NCBI RefSeq assembly: GCF_900104135.1
Contig: NZ_FNIV01000003.1
Span: 248,001-312,000, forward strand
Reading direction: 5' to 3'
Source of the DNA: Halomonas shengliensis
Lineage (GTDB): Bacteria > Pseudomonadota > Gammaproteobacteria > Pseudomonadales > Halomonadaceae
DNA length: 64,000 nt
This document shows positions 29,405 to 38,908 of this stretch, piece after piece. How positions within the stretch are numbered: the stretch's first letter is position 1; each line of letters begins with the position of its first letter. A program made the translations under genes and the position numbers. Under the pieces are notes generated by a model that was not told the DNA's origin, did not search any database, and was given only the letters and a program-made list of their open reading frames with translations.

Positions 29405-31120
29405 ATGACATCTCCCATCGATGCCGTGACCGTGGATGACGCCACCAATCGGGCCGCGCGTGAAGCCGCGCGCCGTCGCGTCTCCTGGCCGGTCAACCTG
29501 GCCCCCGCCAGCGTCACCTACGAGAGCGCGGGCCATACGCTGCTGCTGGGCGACGAGCTCGCCGTGCACCGGGCCGCGGCCGCCCTGGCCGACAGTGGAC
29601 TCGCCGCCATCGCCCTGCTGATCACCGAGCCCACCGAGGCCGACGCCGACGACGCTGACGTCGAGGCGCTGCTGGCCAGCACCCGCCACCTGCCCTGCCG
29701 GACGCTTACCGCCGTCCAGCGCGCCACCCTGCGTATCGAGGGTTACCTGGGACGCTTCGCCGTGGGCCTGGAGGGCGACGAAGGCCCGTTGAACCTGACG
29801 CTGGCGCTGCTGGGGCGTCGCCACGCCGACCTGGTCCTCGACCTCGGCCGCTCGCCCACCCTGGCCCTAGAGCTGCCACCCCCGGGCTATCGCCACCTGC
29901 ATTGGGATAGCCCGGAACGCGACACCGCCCTGGCCGAGTTTGCCGAGCTGGTGGGGGAGTTCGACAAGCCCCGCTACTTCCAGATCAACCCCGACCTCTG
30001 CGCCCACTCCGCCTCGGGCAACCTCGGCTGCACCCGTTGCCTGGAGGTATGTCCCGCCGACGCCATCTCCAGTCACCAGGGGCGCATCGAGTCGCGTATC
30101 GAGATCGATCCCTACCGCTGCCAGGGGGTGGGCAGCTGCTCCAGCGCCTGCCCCACCGGGGCCATCCAGTTCCGCCTGCCCGAACCGGCACGCCAGCAGG
30201 AGGCGCTGATTCAGCGCCTCGACGCCTACCGCCAGGCGGGCGGTCACCTGCCGGTGCTGCGCTTCATCGAGGCCGGCGACCAGGAGGCCGAGAGCGACGC
30301 CCCGGCCGGTCACCTGCTCGACGTGCCCCTGGAGGAGCTCGGCAACGCCGGCCATGACCAGTGGCTCACCGCCCTGGCGGCGGGCGCCGCCGAGGTGCGC
30401 GTCCAGCTGCATCTCGACCTGCCGCCGACCCTGGCCGCCTTCATCGACGACCAGCTGGCCCAGGCCCACGGGCTGCTGGCGGCGCTGGGTCACTCGCCAG
30501 GCCGCATCCGGACGATCCAGCGCGGAGACACGACGGCCCGCGATGCCCTGCCCGCGTCGCTGCCGCTCGGCGAGGCACCCCTCGCCCTGCCCCAGGGCAG
30601 CAAGCGCGAGCGCCTCAATGCCGTGCTGGCCCGGCTCGCCGAGCTGGGCGAGCCGGACGGGGCGCGCCACGCCCTGCCGGCGGCTGCCCCCTACGGGGGG
30701 ATCGTGGTGAACCAGGCGGCCTGCACCCTCTGCTTCGCCTGCGTCAGCAACTGCCCTACCCCGGCCCTGGCCGCGGGCGACGACACGCCCATGCTGAGCT
30801 ATCGCGAGGCGGACTGCGTGCAGTGCGGGCTCTGCGTGGAGGCCTGCCCGGAGGATGCCATCCGCCTGCACCCGGGCTTCCTGGCCGACGCCGCGCGCAC
30901 CGAGCGGCGCGTCTGCCACGAGGAGGCGCCATTCTGCTGCATCCGCTGCGGCAAGCCCTTCGCCAGCGCAGGCACCATCGCCAGCATCAAGGCCAAGCTT
31001 GCCGATCACCCCTACTTCGCCGGCGATGCGGCCGCACGCCTGGAGATGTGCGAGGACTGCCGGGTCAAGGATGTGTGGCAGACCATGGCCCGTGATCCCG
31101 ACTCCCAACTGAAGGTATGA
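29405..31120 (+). CDS. 4Fe-4S polyferredoxin of the formate dehydrogenase locus
   Basis: A 571-residue iron-sulfur protein. The N-terminal 190 residues have no cysteine cluster. Two cluster motifs follow near residues 210-250 (CTRCLEVCP, CQGVGSCSSACP). A cysteine-poor section of about 180 residues separates them from another pair near 440-490 (CTLCFACVSNCP, CVQCGLCVEACP). Extra cysteines occur at the C-terminus (CCIRCGKPF, CEDC). It should transfer electrons, probably in the cytoplasm since no signal peptide is visible. It sits between DUF3306 and the TorD-like chaperone; its partner is unproven. Confidence 0.85.
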   Translation: MTSPIDAVTVDDATNRAAREAARRRVSWPVNLAPASVTYESAGHTLLLGDELAVHRAAAALADSGLAAIALLITEPTEADADDADVEALLASTRHLPCRTLTAVQRATLRIEGYLGRFAVGLEGDEGPLNLTLALLGRRHADLVLDLGRSPTLALELPPPGYRHLHWDSPERDTALAEFAELVGEFDKPRYFQINPDLCAHSASGNLGCTRCLEVCPADAISSHQGRIESRIEIDPYRCQGVGSCSSACPTGAIQFRLPEPARQQEALIQRLDAYRQAGGHLPVLRFIEAGDQEAESDAPAGHLLDVPLEELGNAGHDQWLTALAAGAAEVRVQLHLDLPPTLAAFIDDQLAQAHGLLAALGHSPGRIRTIQRGDTTARDALPASLPLGEAPLALPQGSKRERLNAVLARLAELGEPDGARHALPAAAPYGGIVVNQAACTLCFACVSNCPTPALAAGDDTPMLSYREADCVQCGLCVEACPEDAIRLHPGFLADAARTERRVCHEEAPFCCIRCGKPFASAGTIASIKAKLADHPYFAGDAAARLEMCEDCRVKDVWQTMARDPDSQLKV

Positions 31121-31124
31121 CGCC

Positions 31125-31763
31125 ATGAGCCAGCAGATACTCCCGGATGACGCCGCCAGCCAGGCGGGTCTGGACGAGCAGGAGGCGCTGCGCGCCGACC
31201 TCTACCGCCTGCTCGCCCGGCTGGTGCGCGAACCGGCGGACGCCGACCTGCTCGACTGGCTGGCCGGGCTCGAGGTGGACCCGGGTCAGGACCCGGTGAG
31301 CCAGGCCCTGACGTCGCTTGCCCAGGCCGCCGCCGAGGCCGATCGCGAGGCGCTCGAGCGCGCTCACTTCCGCCACCTGGTCGGCGTGATCCAGGGCGAG
31401 ATCACCCCCTATGCCTCCTGGTACCGCAACGGCGAGCTGATGGATCAGGCCCTGGTGGAGCTGCGCCACGACCTGCGCCGGCTCGGCTTCGAGCGCAGCG
31501 AATCGAGCCACGACCCCGAGGATCACCTGGCCGCCCTGTTCGAGGTGATGGCCATGCTGGTCGACGAGGGCTCCGCGGAGGGCGCCCGCTTCTTCATGAC
31601 CCACCTGGCACCATGGACTCAGCGTTGTCTGGACGATCTGGCTCGAGTGGACACGGCCTTCTATGCTCGAACAGGAGAGCTGGGAAATGCCTTCATCGCC
31701 CGCGAGCGCGCCCGCCTGGAAGCCGAGGCCGAGCGCTCGCCGGTCAGGATCCTCGAGCCCTGA
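31125..31763 (+). CDS. TorD/DmsD-family molybdoenzyme chaperone
   Basis: A 212-residue all-helical protein of the TorD family. The core motif is ITPYASWYRNGELMDQALVELR, and DPEDHLAALFEVMAMLV is the E-P/D-D-H motif seen in these chaperones. Such proteins bind the Tat signal and the apo-form of a molybdoenzyme until the cofactor is inserted. The likely client is the Tat-dependent formate dehydrogenase alpha subunit encoded two genes downstream. It starts four bases after the polyferredoxin stop. Confidence 0.88.
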   Translation: MSQQILPDDAASQAGLDEQEALRADLYRLLARLVREPADADLLDWLAGLEVDPGQDPVSQALTSLAQAAAEADREALERAHFRHLVGVIQGEITPYASWYRNGELMDQALVELRHDLRRLGFERSESSHDPEDHLAALFEVMAMLVDEGSAEGARFFMTHLAPWTQRCLDDLARVDTAFYARTGELGNAFIARERARLEAEAERSPVRILEP

Positions 31764-31848
31764 GGGCCTGCGGCAAGCACCACAACACAACAACACCAGA
31801 ACGAGGCCGACTGGCGGCCATAAAAGAATGAGAGAGGAGACCCATCCC

Positions 31849-32052
31849 ATGCGCACGACTCGCAATCCGCAACGCCGGCGTTTCCTGAAGACCCTGGGGG
31901 CCGGCACCGCGGCCGCCGGCGCCGCCGCCGCGGTCGGCCACGTCACCCTGGTGCAGGCCGACACCCCCAAGGCGGCACCGACCGAGAAGGCCGACACCCA
32001 CTACCGCGAAACCGACCATGTCCGCGCCTTCTACGCCACCCTGCGTGACTGA
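31849..32052 (+). CDS. Small Tat-signal formate dehydrogenase-locus protein
   Basis: A 67-residue protein consisting mostly of a Tat signal: RRRFLKTLGAGTAAAGAAAA, then a short mature region ending HYRETDHVRAFYATLRD. This matches the family described as formate dehydrogenase region Tat-targeted protein. GAGGAGA lies ten bases upstream of the ATG; an in-frame ATG seven codons earlier is possible. It precedes the alpha subunit by 24 bases. Its function is unknown; it could be a small secreted subunit or assembly factor. Confidence 0.82.
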   Translation: MRTTRNPQRRRFLKTLGAGTAAAGAAAAVGHVTLVQADTPKAAPTEKADTHYRETDHVRAFYATLRD

Positions 32053-32076
32053 CGGCCGCTAGCGAGGAGAAATGAC

Positions 32077-34929
32077 ATGCGCCTGACACGTAAGACAGCG
32101 TCCCAGCGGCCCGAGGGCCTGGGGATTTCTCGCCGCCAGTTCCTCAAGCGCAGCGGCGCGACCACCGGCGGCCTGGCGGCCGCCGGCTTCATGGGCTCAC
32201 CGATGATGCGGCGCGCCGAGGCGGCCGAGAAGACCGCCTACTCCGACGCACCGGTGGAGACCAAGCGGACCGTCTGCTCCCACTGCTCGGTGGGCTGCGG
32301 CGTCTATGCCGAGGTTCAGGAAGGGATCTGGACCAAGCAGGAGCCGGCCTTCGACCATCCGATCAACCGGGGTGCCCACTGCGCCAAGGGCGCCTCGCTG
32401 CGTCAGCACGGCCACTCCAGCCGCCGCCTCAAGTACCCCATGAAGCTGGTGGGGGGCGAGTGGCAGCGGCTGAGCTGGGAGGAGGCCATCGAGGAGATCG
32501 GCGACAAGGTCCTCGAGCTCACCGAGCAGCATGGCCCCGACAGCATCTACTGGTTGGGCTCGGCCAAGTTTAACAATGAGCAGGCCTACCTGCTGCGCAA
32601 GTTCGCCGCCCTGGCCGGCACCAACAACACCGACCACCAGGCACGCATCTGCCACTCCACCACCGTGGCCGGCGTGGCCAACACCTGGGGCTACGGGGCG
32701 ATGACCAACTCGCTCAACGACCTCCAGAACAGCCGCGCCATCATGTTCATCGGCTCCAACCCCAGCGAGGCGCACCCGGTGGCCATGCAGCACATCCTGC
32801 TGGCCAAGGAGCGCAGCCAGGCGCAGATCATCGTCGTCGACCCGCGCTTCACCCGCACCGCCGCCAAGGCCGACAGCTACGTGCGCATCCGCCCGGGCTC
32901 CGACGTGGCCTTCATCTGGGGCCTGCTGTGGCACATCTTCGCCAACGGCTGGGAGGACAGCGAGTACATCAACCAGCGCGTCTACGCCATGGACGAAGTA
33001 CGCGCCGAGGTGGCCAACTTCCCGCCCGAGGAGGTGGAGCGCGTCACCGGCGTGCCCGAGGCACAGATGTACGACACCGCGAAACGCCTGGCCGACAACC
33101 GCCCGGGCTGCATCGTCTGGTGCATGGGCGGCACCCAGCACACCACCGGCAACAACAACACCCGCGCCTACTGCATCCTGGAGCTGGCGCTGGGCAATAT
33201 CGGCAAGTCCGGCGGCGGGGCCAACATCTTCCGCGGCCACGACAACGTCCAGGGCGCCACCGACCTGGGGCTGATGTCCCACTCGCTGCCCGGCTACTAC
33301 GGCCTGTCCGAGGGTGCCTGGAAGCACTGGGCGCGGGTCTGGGACCTCGACTACGAGTGGCTGAAGGGCCGCTTCGACCAGACCGAGTACTCGGATGGCC
33401 AGCCGATGTACACCAACGGCATCACGGTGTCGCGCTGGGTCGACGGGGTGCTGGAGGATGACGAGAACATCACCCAGCGCACCAGCCTCAAGGCGATGTT
33501 CTACTGGGGGCATGCGGTCAACTCCCAGACCCGCGGCCCCGAGATGCAGAAGGCGATGCAACAGCTGGAGATGATGGTCATCGTCGACCCCTACCCCACC
33601 GTGGCGGGGGTGATGCACGGCCGCCAGGATGGCGTCTACCTGCTGCCGGCGGCGACCCAGTTCGAGACCTATGGCAGCGTCACCGCCACCAACCGCTCCA
33701 TCCAGTGGCGTGACAAGGTGATCGACCCGCTGTTCGAGTCCAAGCCCGACCACGAGATCATGTACCTGCTCTCGCGCAAGCTGGGCTTCGCCGACCAGCT
33801 GTTCAGGAACATCGCGGTCAACGGCACCGAGCCGCTGATCGAGGATATCACCCGCGAGTTCAACGCCGGCATGTGGACCGTGGGCTATACCGGCCAGAGC
33901 CCGGAGCGGCTCAAGGCGCACCAGCAGAACTGGCATACCTTCAGCTTCCGTGACCTCAGAGCCGAGGGTGGCCCCGCCGACGGTGACTACTACGGACTGC
34001 CCTGGCCCTGCTGGGGCACCGCCGAGATGGGCCACCCGGGCACCCCGATCCTCTACGACACCAGCAAGAAGGTTTCCGAGGGCGGCCTTACCTTCCGAGC
34101 CCGCTTCGGCATCGAGCACGAGGGCGAGAACATCCTCTCCGACGGCTCCTACAGCGCGGGGTCCGAGCTCGAGGATGGCTATCCCGAGTTCACCGCCGAC
34201 ATGCTCAAGGACCTGGGCTGGTGGGAGGACCTGACCGAGGAGGAGAAGGCCGAGGCCGAGGGCAAGAACTGGAAGACCGACCTCTCCGGCGGCATCCAGC
34301 GCGTGGCCATCGCCCACGAGTGTGCGCCCTTCGGCAATGCCAAGGCACGCTGCAACGTCTGGACCTTCCCGGACCCGATCCCCAAGCACCGCGAGCCGCT
34401 CTACACCAGCCGCCGAGACCTGGTGGAGGAGTACCGCACCTGGGACGACGTCGCCTCCCACTACCGCCTGCCCACGCTCTACTGGAGTATCCAGCAGCAG
34501 GATGTGACAGACCGTTACCCCATCATCCTCACCTCCGGGCGCCTGGTGGAGTACGAGGGCGGCGGCGAGGAGACCCGCTCCATGTCGTGGCTGGCCGAGC
34601 TGCAGCAGGAGATGTTCGTCGAGATCAACCCGGCCCTCGCCAACGACCTGGGCATCACCGAAGGCGACGACGTCTGGGTCGAGGGGGCCGAGGGTGGTCG
34701 AGTGCGGGTCAAGGCGCTGGTCACCCCGCGGGTCGCCCGTGAGGTGGTGTTCATGCCCTTCCACTTCGGTGGCATGTTCCAGGGCGAGAGCCTGCACGAC
34801 GTCTACCCTGACGGTTCGGCGCCCTACGTGCTGGGCGAAGCGGCCAACACCGCCACCACCTACGGCTACGACAGCGTGACGCAGATGCAGGAAACCAAGT
34901 GCACCCTGTGCCGCATCGAGCGCGCCTGA
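32077..34929 (+). CDS. fdhA: Formate dehydrogenase alpha subunit (molybdopterin, Tat-exported)
   Basis: A 950-residue catalytic subunit that oxidises formate to CO2, probably on the periplasmic side. The Tat motif is SRRQFLKRSG (Arg19-Arg20). The 4Fe-4S cluster uses Cys67, Cys70, Cys74 and Cys102. The molybdenum or tungsten ligand is Cys192 (ARICHSTTVAG), so it is a cysteine rather than selenocysteine enzyme. bis-MGD-binding segments follow (FIGSNPSEAHPV, GGTQHTTGNNNTRA). Beta and gamma subunits follow directly, forming a respiratory FdhABC complex. AGGAG precedes the start. Confidence 0.94.
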   Translation: MRLTRKTASQRPEGLGISRRQFLKRSGATTGGLAAAGFMGSPMMRRAEAAEKTAYSDAPVETKRTVCSHCSVGCGVYAEVQEGIWTKQEPAFDHPINRGAHCAKGASLRQHGHSSRRLKYPMKLVGGEWQRLSWEEAIEEIGDKVLELTEQHGPDSIYWLGSAKFNNEQAYLLRKFAALAGTNNTDHQARICHSTTVAGVANTWGYGAMTNSLNDLQNSRAIMFIGSNPSEAHPVAMQHILLAKERSQAQIIVVDPRFTRTAAKADSYVRIRPGSDVAFIWGLLWHIFANGWEDSEYINQRVYAMDEVRAEVANFPPEEVERVTGVPEAQMYDTAKRLADNRPGCIVWCMGGTQHTTGNNNTRAYCILELALGNIGKSGGGANIFRGHDNVQGATDLGLMSHSLPGYYGLSEGAWKHWARVWDLDYEWLKGRFDQTEYSDGQPMYTNGITVSRWVDGVLEDDENITQRTSLKAMFYWGHAVNSQTRGPEMQKAMQQLEMMVIVDPYPTVAGVMHGRQDGVYLLPAATQFETYGSVTATNRSIQWRDKVIDPLFESKPDHEIMYLLSRKLGFADQLFRNIAVNGTEPLIEDITREFNAGMWTVGYTGQSPERLKAHQQNWHTFSFRDLRAEGGPADGDYYGLPWPCWGTAEMGHPGTPILYDTSKKVSEGGLTFRARFGIEHEGENILSDGSYSAGSELEDGYPEFTADMLKDLGWWEDLTEEEKAEAEGKNWKTDLSGGIQRVAIAHECAPFGNAKARCNVWTFPDPIPKHREPLYTSRRDLVEEYRTWDDVASHYRLPTLYWSIQQQDVTDRYPIILTSGRLVEYEGGGEETRSMSWLAELQQEMFVEINPALANDLGITEGDDVWVEGAEGGRVRVKALVTPRVAREVVFMPFHFGGMFQGESLHDVYPDGSAPYVLGEAANTATTYGYDSVTQMQETKCTLCRIERA

Positions 34930-34984
34930 CGCCTGACCAGACACGCGGTGCGGGCGCGTCCCGCACCGCGACAAGGAGACAACC

Positions 34985-35599
34985 ATGGCCACGATGAAAT
35001 TCATGTGCGACGCGGAGCGCTGCATCGAGTGCAACGGCTGCGTCACCGCCTGCAAGAACGCCAATGAGGTGGAATGGGGGATCCAGCGCCGCCGGGTGGT
35101 GACCCTCAACGACGGCGAGCCGGAGGAGGTCTCGATCTCCGTCGCCTGCATGCACTGCGACGATGCCCCCTGTATCGCTGTATGCCCGACCGAAACCTTG
35201 TTTCAGCGCGATGACGGCATCGTGCTGCACGACAAGGATCTCTGTATCGGCTGCGGCTACTGCCTCTACGCCTGCCCCTTCGGCGCGCCACAGTTCCCGC
35301 AGCAGAACGCCTTCGGCGAGCGCGGCAAAATGGACAAGTGCACCTTCTGTGCCGGCGGCCCCGCCGAGACCAAGGAGGAGGAGTACCAGAAGTACGGTGC
35401 CAACCGCATCGCCGAGGGCAAGCTGCCGCTGTGCGCCGAGATGTGCTCCACCAAGGCGCTGCTGGCCGGCGACGCCCAGGAGGTGGCCGACATCTTCCGC
35501 CAGCGGGTGGTCCAGCGCGGCCACAAGGATGGCGGCTGGTCCGGCAACCCCCGCGCCGATGCTGACTCGCTGGCCTATGACGCCAGCCAGCAGGGCTGA
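34985..35599 (+). CDS. fdhB: Formate dehydrogenase beta subunit (4Fe-4S)
   Basis: A 204-residue electron-transfer subunit with four cluster motifs: CIECNGCVTACK, CMHCDDAPCIAVCP, CIGCGYCLYACP and a looser set (CTFC, CAEMC). It carries electrons from the alpha subunit to the membrane cytochrome b. It lacks the C-terminal membrane anchor found in E. coli FdnH, matching the shorter FdhB of Wolinella or Pseudomonas-like enzymes. It has no signal and would be co-exported with the alpha subunit. AAGGAG lies upstream. Confidence 0.93.
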   Translation: MATMKFMCDAERCIECNGCVTACKNANEVEWGIQRRRVVTLNDGEPEEVSISVACMHCDDAPCIAVCPTETLFQRDDGIVLHDKDLCIGCGYCLYACPFGAPQFPQQNAFGERGKMDKCTFCAGGPAETKEEEYQKYGANRIAEGKLPLCAEMCSTKALLAGDAQEVADIFRQRVVQRGHKDGGWSGNPRADADSLAYDASQQG

Positions 35600-35611
35600 G
35601 GAGGTGATCCC

Positions 35612-36667
35612 ATGAGCCATACCATGCAATGGCGGTCGCTCTGGCGGCTGGGCCTACTCGCGCTGATGCTGGCGCTGGGGCTGGCCCTCTCCCAGGGCGC
35701 CCTGGCGCAGCAGGCCGATCCTGGTCGCGAGGCAGCCTTCGCTGTCCCCGCCGTGGACGCCGACCTGTGGCGACAGGTCAAGGCCGGCGAGACAGGCCCC
35801 AACTACCGGGACTCCCGGGCCGAGAGCACCTATAACCTGGTGAACGCGAGCGGCGAGACCTGGCGGCAGATCCGCGAGCGCTGGATCTCCCCGTTCGGGG
35901 CGATCGCGGTGCTGGGCATGATCGCGGCGATCGCGCTCTTCTACCTGCTGGTGGGACGCAAGAAGCTCGACGAGCCACGTACCGGCCGCAAGCTGCTGCG
36001 CTGGTCACTGGTCGTGCGCTCCCTGCACTGGACGGTGGCGACGCTGTTCATCCTGCTGGCCCTCACCGGACTCAACCTGGCCTATGGCAAGACGCTGCTG
36101 CGTCCGCTGTTCGGCGACGGGGCCTGGGCGGCGATGATGTCGGGTACCAAGCTGATCCACAACTACCTGGGACCGCTGTTCGGCATCCTGCTGGTGATCC
36201 TGCTGCTTCGCCTGCTCAGCCACAACATCCCCAAGGCCCACGATCTGCAGTGGTTCGCCAAGGGCGGCGGCCTGGTGGGCAAGGGGCATCCCGATGCCGG
36301 CTTCGCCAACGGCGGCGAGAAGGTCTGGTACTGGCTGCTGGCCACCGCCGGCCTGGCGGTCATTGTCAGCGGCTTCGTGCTGGACTTCCCCAACTACGGC
36401 CAGGCGCGCGACACCATGCAGTGGGCCAACATCATTCACGCCGTGGGGGCCCTGGGCCTGACCGCCGTGGCCTTGGGTCACATCTACATCGGCACCGTCG
36501 GCACCGAGGGGTCACTGGAAGGGATGACTACGGGCTACGTCGACGAGACCTGGGCCAAGGAACACCACAACCTGTGGTACGAGGAGGTCAAGGAGAGCGC
36601 GGTGCCCGAGGAGCAGATCGCGCAGGCGAAGGGGCCTTCCGGTTCCTCGCCACAGGGCTCCAGCTAG
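35612..36667 (+). CDS. fdhC: Formate dehydrogenase gamma subunit (cytochrome b556)
   Basis: A 351-residue membrane cytochrome b. A signal-like hydrophobic segment (residues 10-32) and a periplasmic stretch of about 60 residues precede four core helices. Heme histidines are expected in VVRSLHWTVATLF, SGTKLIHNYLGPL and ALGHIYIGTVG. It takes electrons from the beta subunit and reduces quinone. The start has GAGGAGGTG nine bases upstream. A terminator follows the gene, closing the operon. Confidence 0.92.
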   Translation: MSHTMQWRSLWRLGLLALMLALGLALSQGALAQQADPGREAAFAVPAVDADLWRQVKAGETGPNYRDSRAESTYNLVNASGETWRQIRERWISPFGAIAVLGMIAAIALFYLLVGRKKLDEPRTGRKLLRWSLVVRSLHWTVATLFILLALTGLNLAYGKTLLRPLFGDGAWAAMMSGTKLIHNYLGPLFGILLVILLLRLLSHNIPKAHDLQWFAKGGGLVGKGHPDAGFANGGEKVWYWLLATAGLAVIVSGFVLDFPNYGQARDTMQWANIIHAVGALGLTAVALGHIYIGTVGTEGSLEGMTTGYVDETWAKEHHNLWYEEVKESAVPEEQIAQAKGPSGSSPQGSS

Positions 36668-36688
36668 CGTTAATCCTCTGCCCCACTC

Positions 36689-36717
36689 GACACCGCCTGC
36701 GGGCGGTGTCTTTTGTT
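36689..36717 (+). terminator. Intrinsic terminator of the formate dehydrogenase operon
   Basis: A perfect 9-bp stem GACACCGCC/GGCGGTGTC with loop TGCG is followed by TTTTGTT, 22 bases after the gamma-subunit stop. Confidence 0.88.
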
Positions 36718-36751
36718 ATGCTGGCCGAAAACCATCCGAGGGAGTGACCCC

Positions 36752-37075
36752 ATGCAGCACCTGGACGACGCGACACGCACCGAACTCGAGGCGGCCGCCT
36801 TCCGCCGCCTGCTGCGCCACCTGGACGAGCACAAGGAGGTCCAGAACATCGACCTGATGATCCTGGCCGACTTCTGCCGCAACTGCCTTTCCAAGTGGCT
36901 GGTGAGCGCCGCCGAGGAGCGCGGCGCCGAGCTCGACTACGAGACGGCCCGGGAACATGTCTACGGCATGCCCTATGCCCAATGGAAGGAGCAGTACCAG
37001 CAGGAAGCTAGCCCCGAGCAGCAGGCCGCCTTCGCGGCGCGCCAGGCCGCCAAGCAGGAGCGCGGGCAAGCATGA
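36752..37075 (+). CDS. DUF1244 family protein
   Basis: A 107-residue protein of the DUF1244 family, with the conserved FRRLLRHLDEHKEVQNIDLM and ADFCRNCLSKWL, then a YGMPYAQWK segment. The two cysteines in FCRNC could bind metal or be redox-active. The ATG has GAGGGAG upstream. The stop overlaps the moaB ATG (ATGA), so the two are coupled. The family's function is unknown. Confidence 0.85.
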   Translation: MQHLDDATRTELEAAAFRRLLRHLDEHKEVQNIDLMILADFCRNCLSKWLVSAAEERGAELDYETAREHVYGMPYAQWKEQYQQEASPEQQAAFAARQAAKQERGQA

Positions 37076-37593
37076 ACGAGCCGATGATCCCCCTCACCAT
37101 TGCGGTGCTGACCATCTCCGACACCCGCACCGAGGCCACGGACCGCAGCGGCGAGGCGCTGGTCGAGCGCCTTACCGCCGCCGGCCATCGCCTCGCCGAG
37201 AAGCGCATCGTGCCCGACGACGTCTACCGCATCCGGGCGGTGGTGGCAGCCTGGATCGCCGACCCCAAGATCCAGGTGGTGCTGACCACCGGCGGTACCG
37301 GCTTCACCGGCCGCGACTCCACGCCAGAGGCGGTCTCGGTGCTGCTGGACAAGCGCATCGAGGGCTTCGGCGAGCTGTTTCGCCAGCTGAGCTGGCAGGA
37401 GATCGGCAGCTCCACGGTGCAGAGCCGCTGCCTGGGCGGGCTGGCCAACGCCACCGTGCTGTTCTGCCTGCCCGGCTCCACCGGTGCCTGCCGCACCGCC
37501 TGGGATGGCATCCTCGCCGAGCAGCTGGACAGCCGACACAAGCCCTGCAACTTCGCCAACCTGGTGATCCCGGAGCGAGGCCAGCATGCCTGA
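37072..37593 (+). CDS. moaB: Molybdenum cofactor biosynthesis protein MoaB
   Basis: A 173-residue MoaB/Mog-fold protein. The molybdopterin-binding signature [17 protein letters not shown] is intact, as are [14 protein letters not shown] and [15 protein letters not shown]. Members adenylylate molybdopterin before metal insertion. It lies between DUF1244 and moeA, close to a molybdenum enzyme locus. Its 3' end is partly duplicated 85 bases downstream, just before moeA. Confidence 0.92.
   Translation: MNEPMIPLTIAVLTISDTRTEATDRSGEALVERLTAAGHRLAEKRIVPDDVYRIRAVVAAWIADPKIQVVLTTGGTGFTGRDSTPEAVSVLLDKRIEGFGELFRQLSWQEIGSSTVQSRCLGGLANATVLFCLPGSTGACRTAWDGILAEQLDSRHKPCNFANLVIPERGQHA
37555..37588 (+). repeat. 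Direct repeat copy 1 at the moaB 3' end
   Basis: A 34-base segment ending in CGAGGCCAGCATG, within the last codons of moaB. It matches the copy at 37640-37673 at 31 of 34 positions. Confidence 0.85.
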
Positions 37594-37639
37594 CATAAGG
37601 AAAACCCGTCACACGCCCTGCGGCTCTCGCTACCATCAG

Positions 37640-37673
37640 GCCAACCCGATGATCCCGGCGCGAGGCCAGCATG
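37640..37673 (+). repeat. Direct repeat copy 2 spanning the moeA start codon
   Basis: The second copy lies 85 bases after the first and ends exactly with the moeA ATG. Read in the equivalent frame it encodes a near-copy of the MoaB C-terminus ([10 protein letters not shown] and stop). It may be a remnant of a tandem duplication. Confidence 0.85.
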
Positions 37674-38906
37674 GATAAGGCAAGGGGGGACAAGGGGGGT
37701 GAGCTCAAGCCGGTCTCGGCGGCCCTGGCCGCACTGCTGGCGGAGGTGGAGGCGCTCGACAACGAGACCCTGCCGCTGGAACAGGCCGCCGGCCGGGTGC
37801 TGGGCGAGACCGTGACCGCCCGCCTCGACGTGCCCGGCTTCGACAACAGCGCCATGGACGGCTACGCCCTGGACCATCGCGACGCCGGCGGCCGGCTCCC
37901 CATCAGCCAGCGCATCGCCGCCGGCACCCCGGCACGCCCCCTGGCACCCGGGAGCTGCGCGCGGATCTTCACCGGCGGTGAGATCCCGCCCGGGGCCGAC
38001 TGCGTGGTAATGCAGGAGCGGGTCGAGGTCGAGGGCACGACGGCTTGGATACCCGAGGGCGTGCCGGCCGGCGATAACGTGCGCCGACGCGGCCGTGACG
38101 TGGCGTCCGGCGCGGCGGTGCTGGAGGCCGGCACACGGCTGGAGGCTGCGGCCCTCGGGCATCTCGCCGGCCAGGGGATCACCGAAGTCGCGGTTCGTCG
38201 CCGCCCTCGCCTCGCCCTACTCTCCACCGGCGACGAGATCGTCGACCCCGGTCGGCCCCTGGCGCCGGGCCAGCTCTACAACTCCAACCGTCCCATGCTG
38301 CGCCGCCTGCTGGAGCGCTTCGGTGCCGAGCCGGTGATGATGGCATCGATTCCCGATGACGCCGCCGCCACCCGGCGGATCCTGGCCGAGGCCGCTCAGG
38401 CGGCGGATGTCGTGGTCACCACCGGGGGTGTCAGCGTCGGCGAGGAGGATCACATCAAGGCTGCCGTCGAGGCGCTGGGGCGCCTTGACCTGTGGCGCCT
38501 GGCGATCCGTCCGGGCAAGCCCCTCGCCCTGGGGCGACTGCCGCGTGCAGGCGGCGGTGAAGCGCGCTTCGTGGGCCTGCCGGGCAACCCGGTATCGAGT
38601 TTCGTGGGCGCCTGGCTGTTCCTCAGGCCACTGGTGGGCGCCCTGCTGGGCTGCCCAGCCCTGGCACAACTGCCCGAGGTGCCCGCCCGGGCCGACTTCG
38701 CGACCCGCACCGGTCCACGCGCCCACTACATGCGCGTCACCCTCACCTTCGAGGCGGAGGGGCCAAGGGCCCGGGCCTTCGAGGACCAGAACTCGGCGGT
38801 GCTCTCCTCCTGCATCGAGGCCGATGCCCTGGCGGTGATTCCCGCCGATAGCGAGGTGACGCCCGGCGACCCCGTGACCTGCCTATGGCTCGGAGGCGTC
38901 GGCTAG
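37671..38906 (+). CDS. moeA: Molybdopterin molybdotransferase MoeA
   Basis: A 411-residue enzyme that inserts molybdate into adenylylated molybdopterin. Family landmarks are [59 protein letters not shown] and [14 protein letters not shown]. The first 12 residues are not conserved. The proposed ATG lies inside a repeat of the moaB tail, with GAGG eight bases upstream, so the true start may be further in. It forms an operon with moaB and would serve the nearby formate dehydrogenase among others. Confidence 0.92.
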   Translation: MDKARGDKGGELKPVSAALAALLAEVEALDNETLPLEQAAGRVLGETVTARLDVPGFDNSAMDGYALDHRDAGGRLPISQRIAAGTPARPLAPGSCARIFTGGEIPPGADCVVMQERVEVEGTTAWIPEGVPAGDNVRRRGRDVASGAAVLEAGTRLEAAALGHLAGQGITEVAVRRRPRLALLSTGDEIVDPGRPLAPGQLYNSNRPMLRRLLERFGAEPVMMASIPDDAAATRRILAEAAQAADVVVTTGGVSVGEEDHIKAAVEALGRLDLWRLAIRPGKPLALGRLPRAGGGEARFVGLPGNPVSSFVGAWLFLRPLVGALLGCPALAQLPEVPARADFATRTGPRAHYMRVTLTFEAEGPRARAFEDQNSAVLSSCIEADALAVIPADSEVTPGDPVTCLWLGGVG

Positions 38907-38908
38907 TA

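Noticed and set aside
32650..32655. Selenocysteine codon in the formate dehydrogenase alpha subunit
   Set aside because: The active-site codon is TGC (cysteine 192); there is no in-frame TGA.
32197..35151. 984-codon minus-strand open frame over the formate dehydrogenase genes
   Set aside because: It is a shadow of fdhA and fdhB, with no family resemblance and biased composition.
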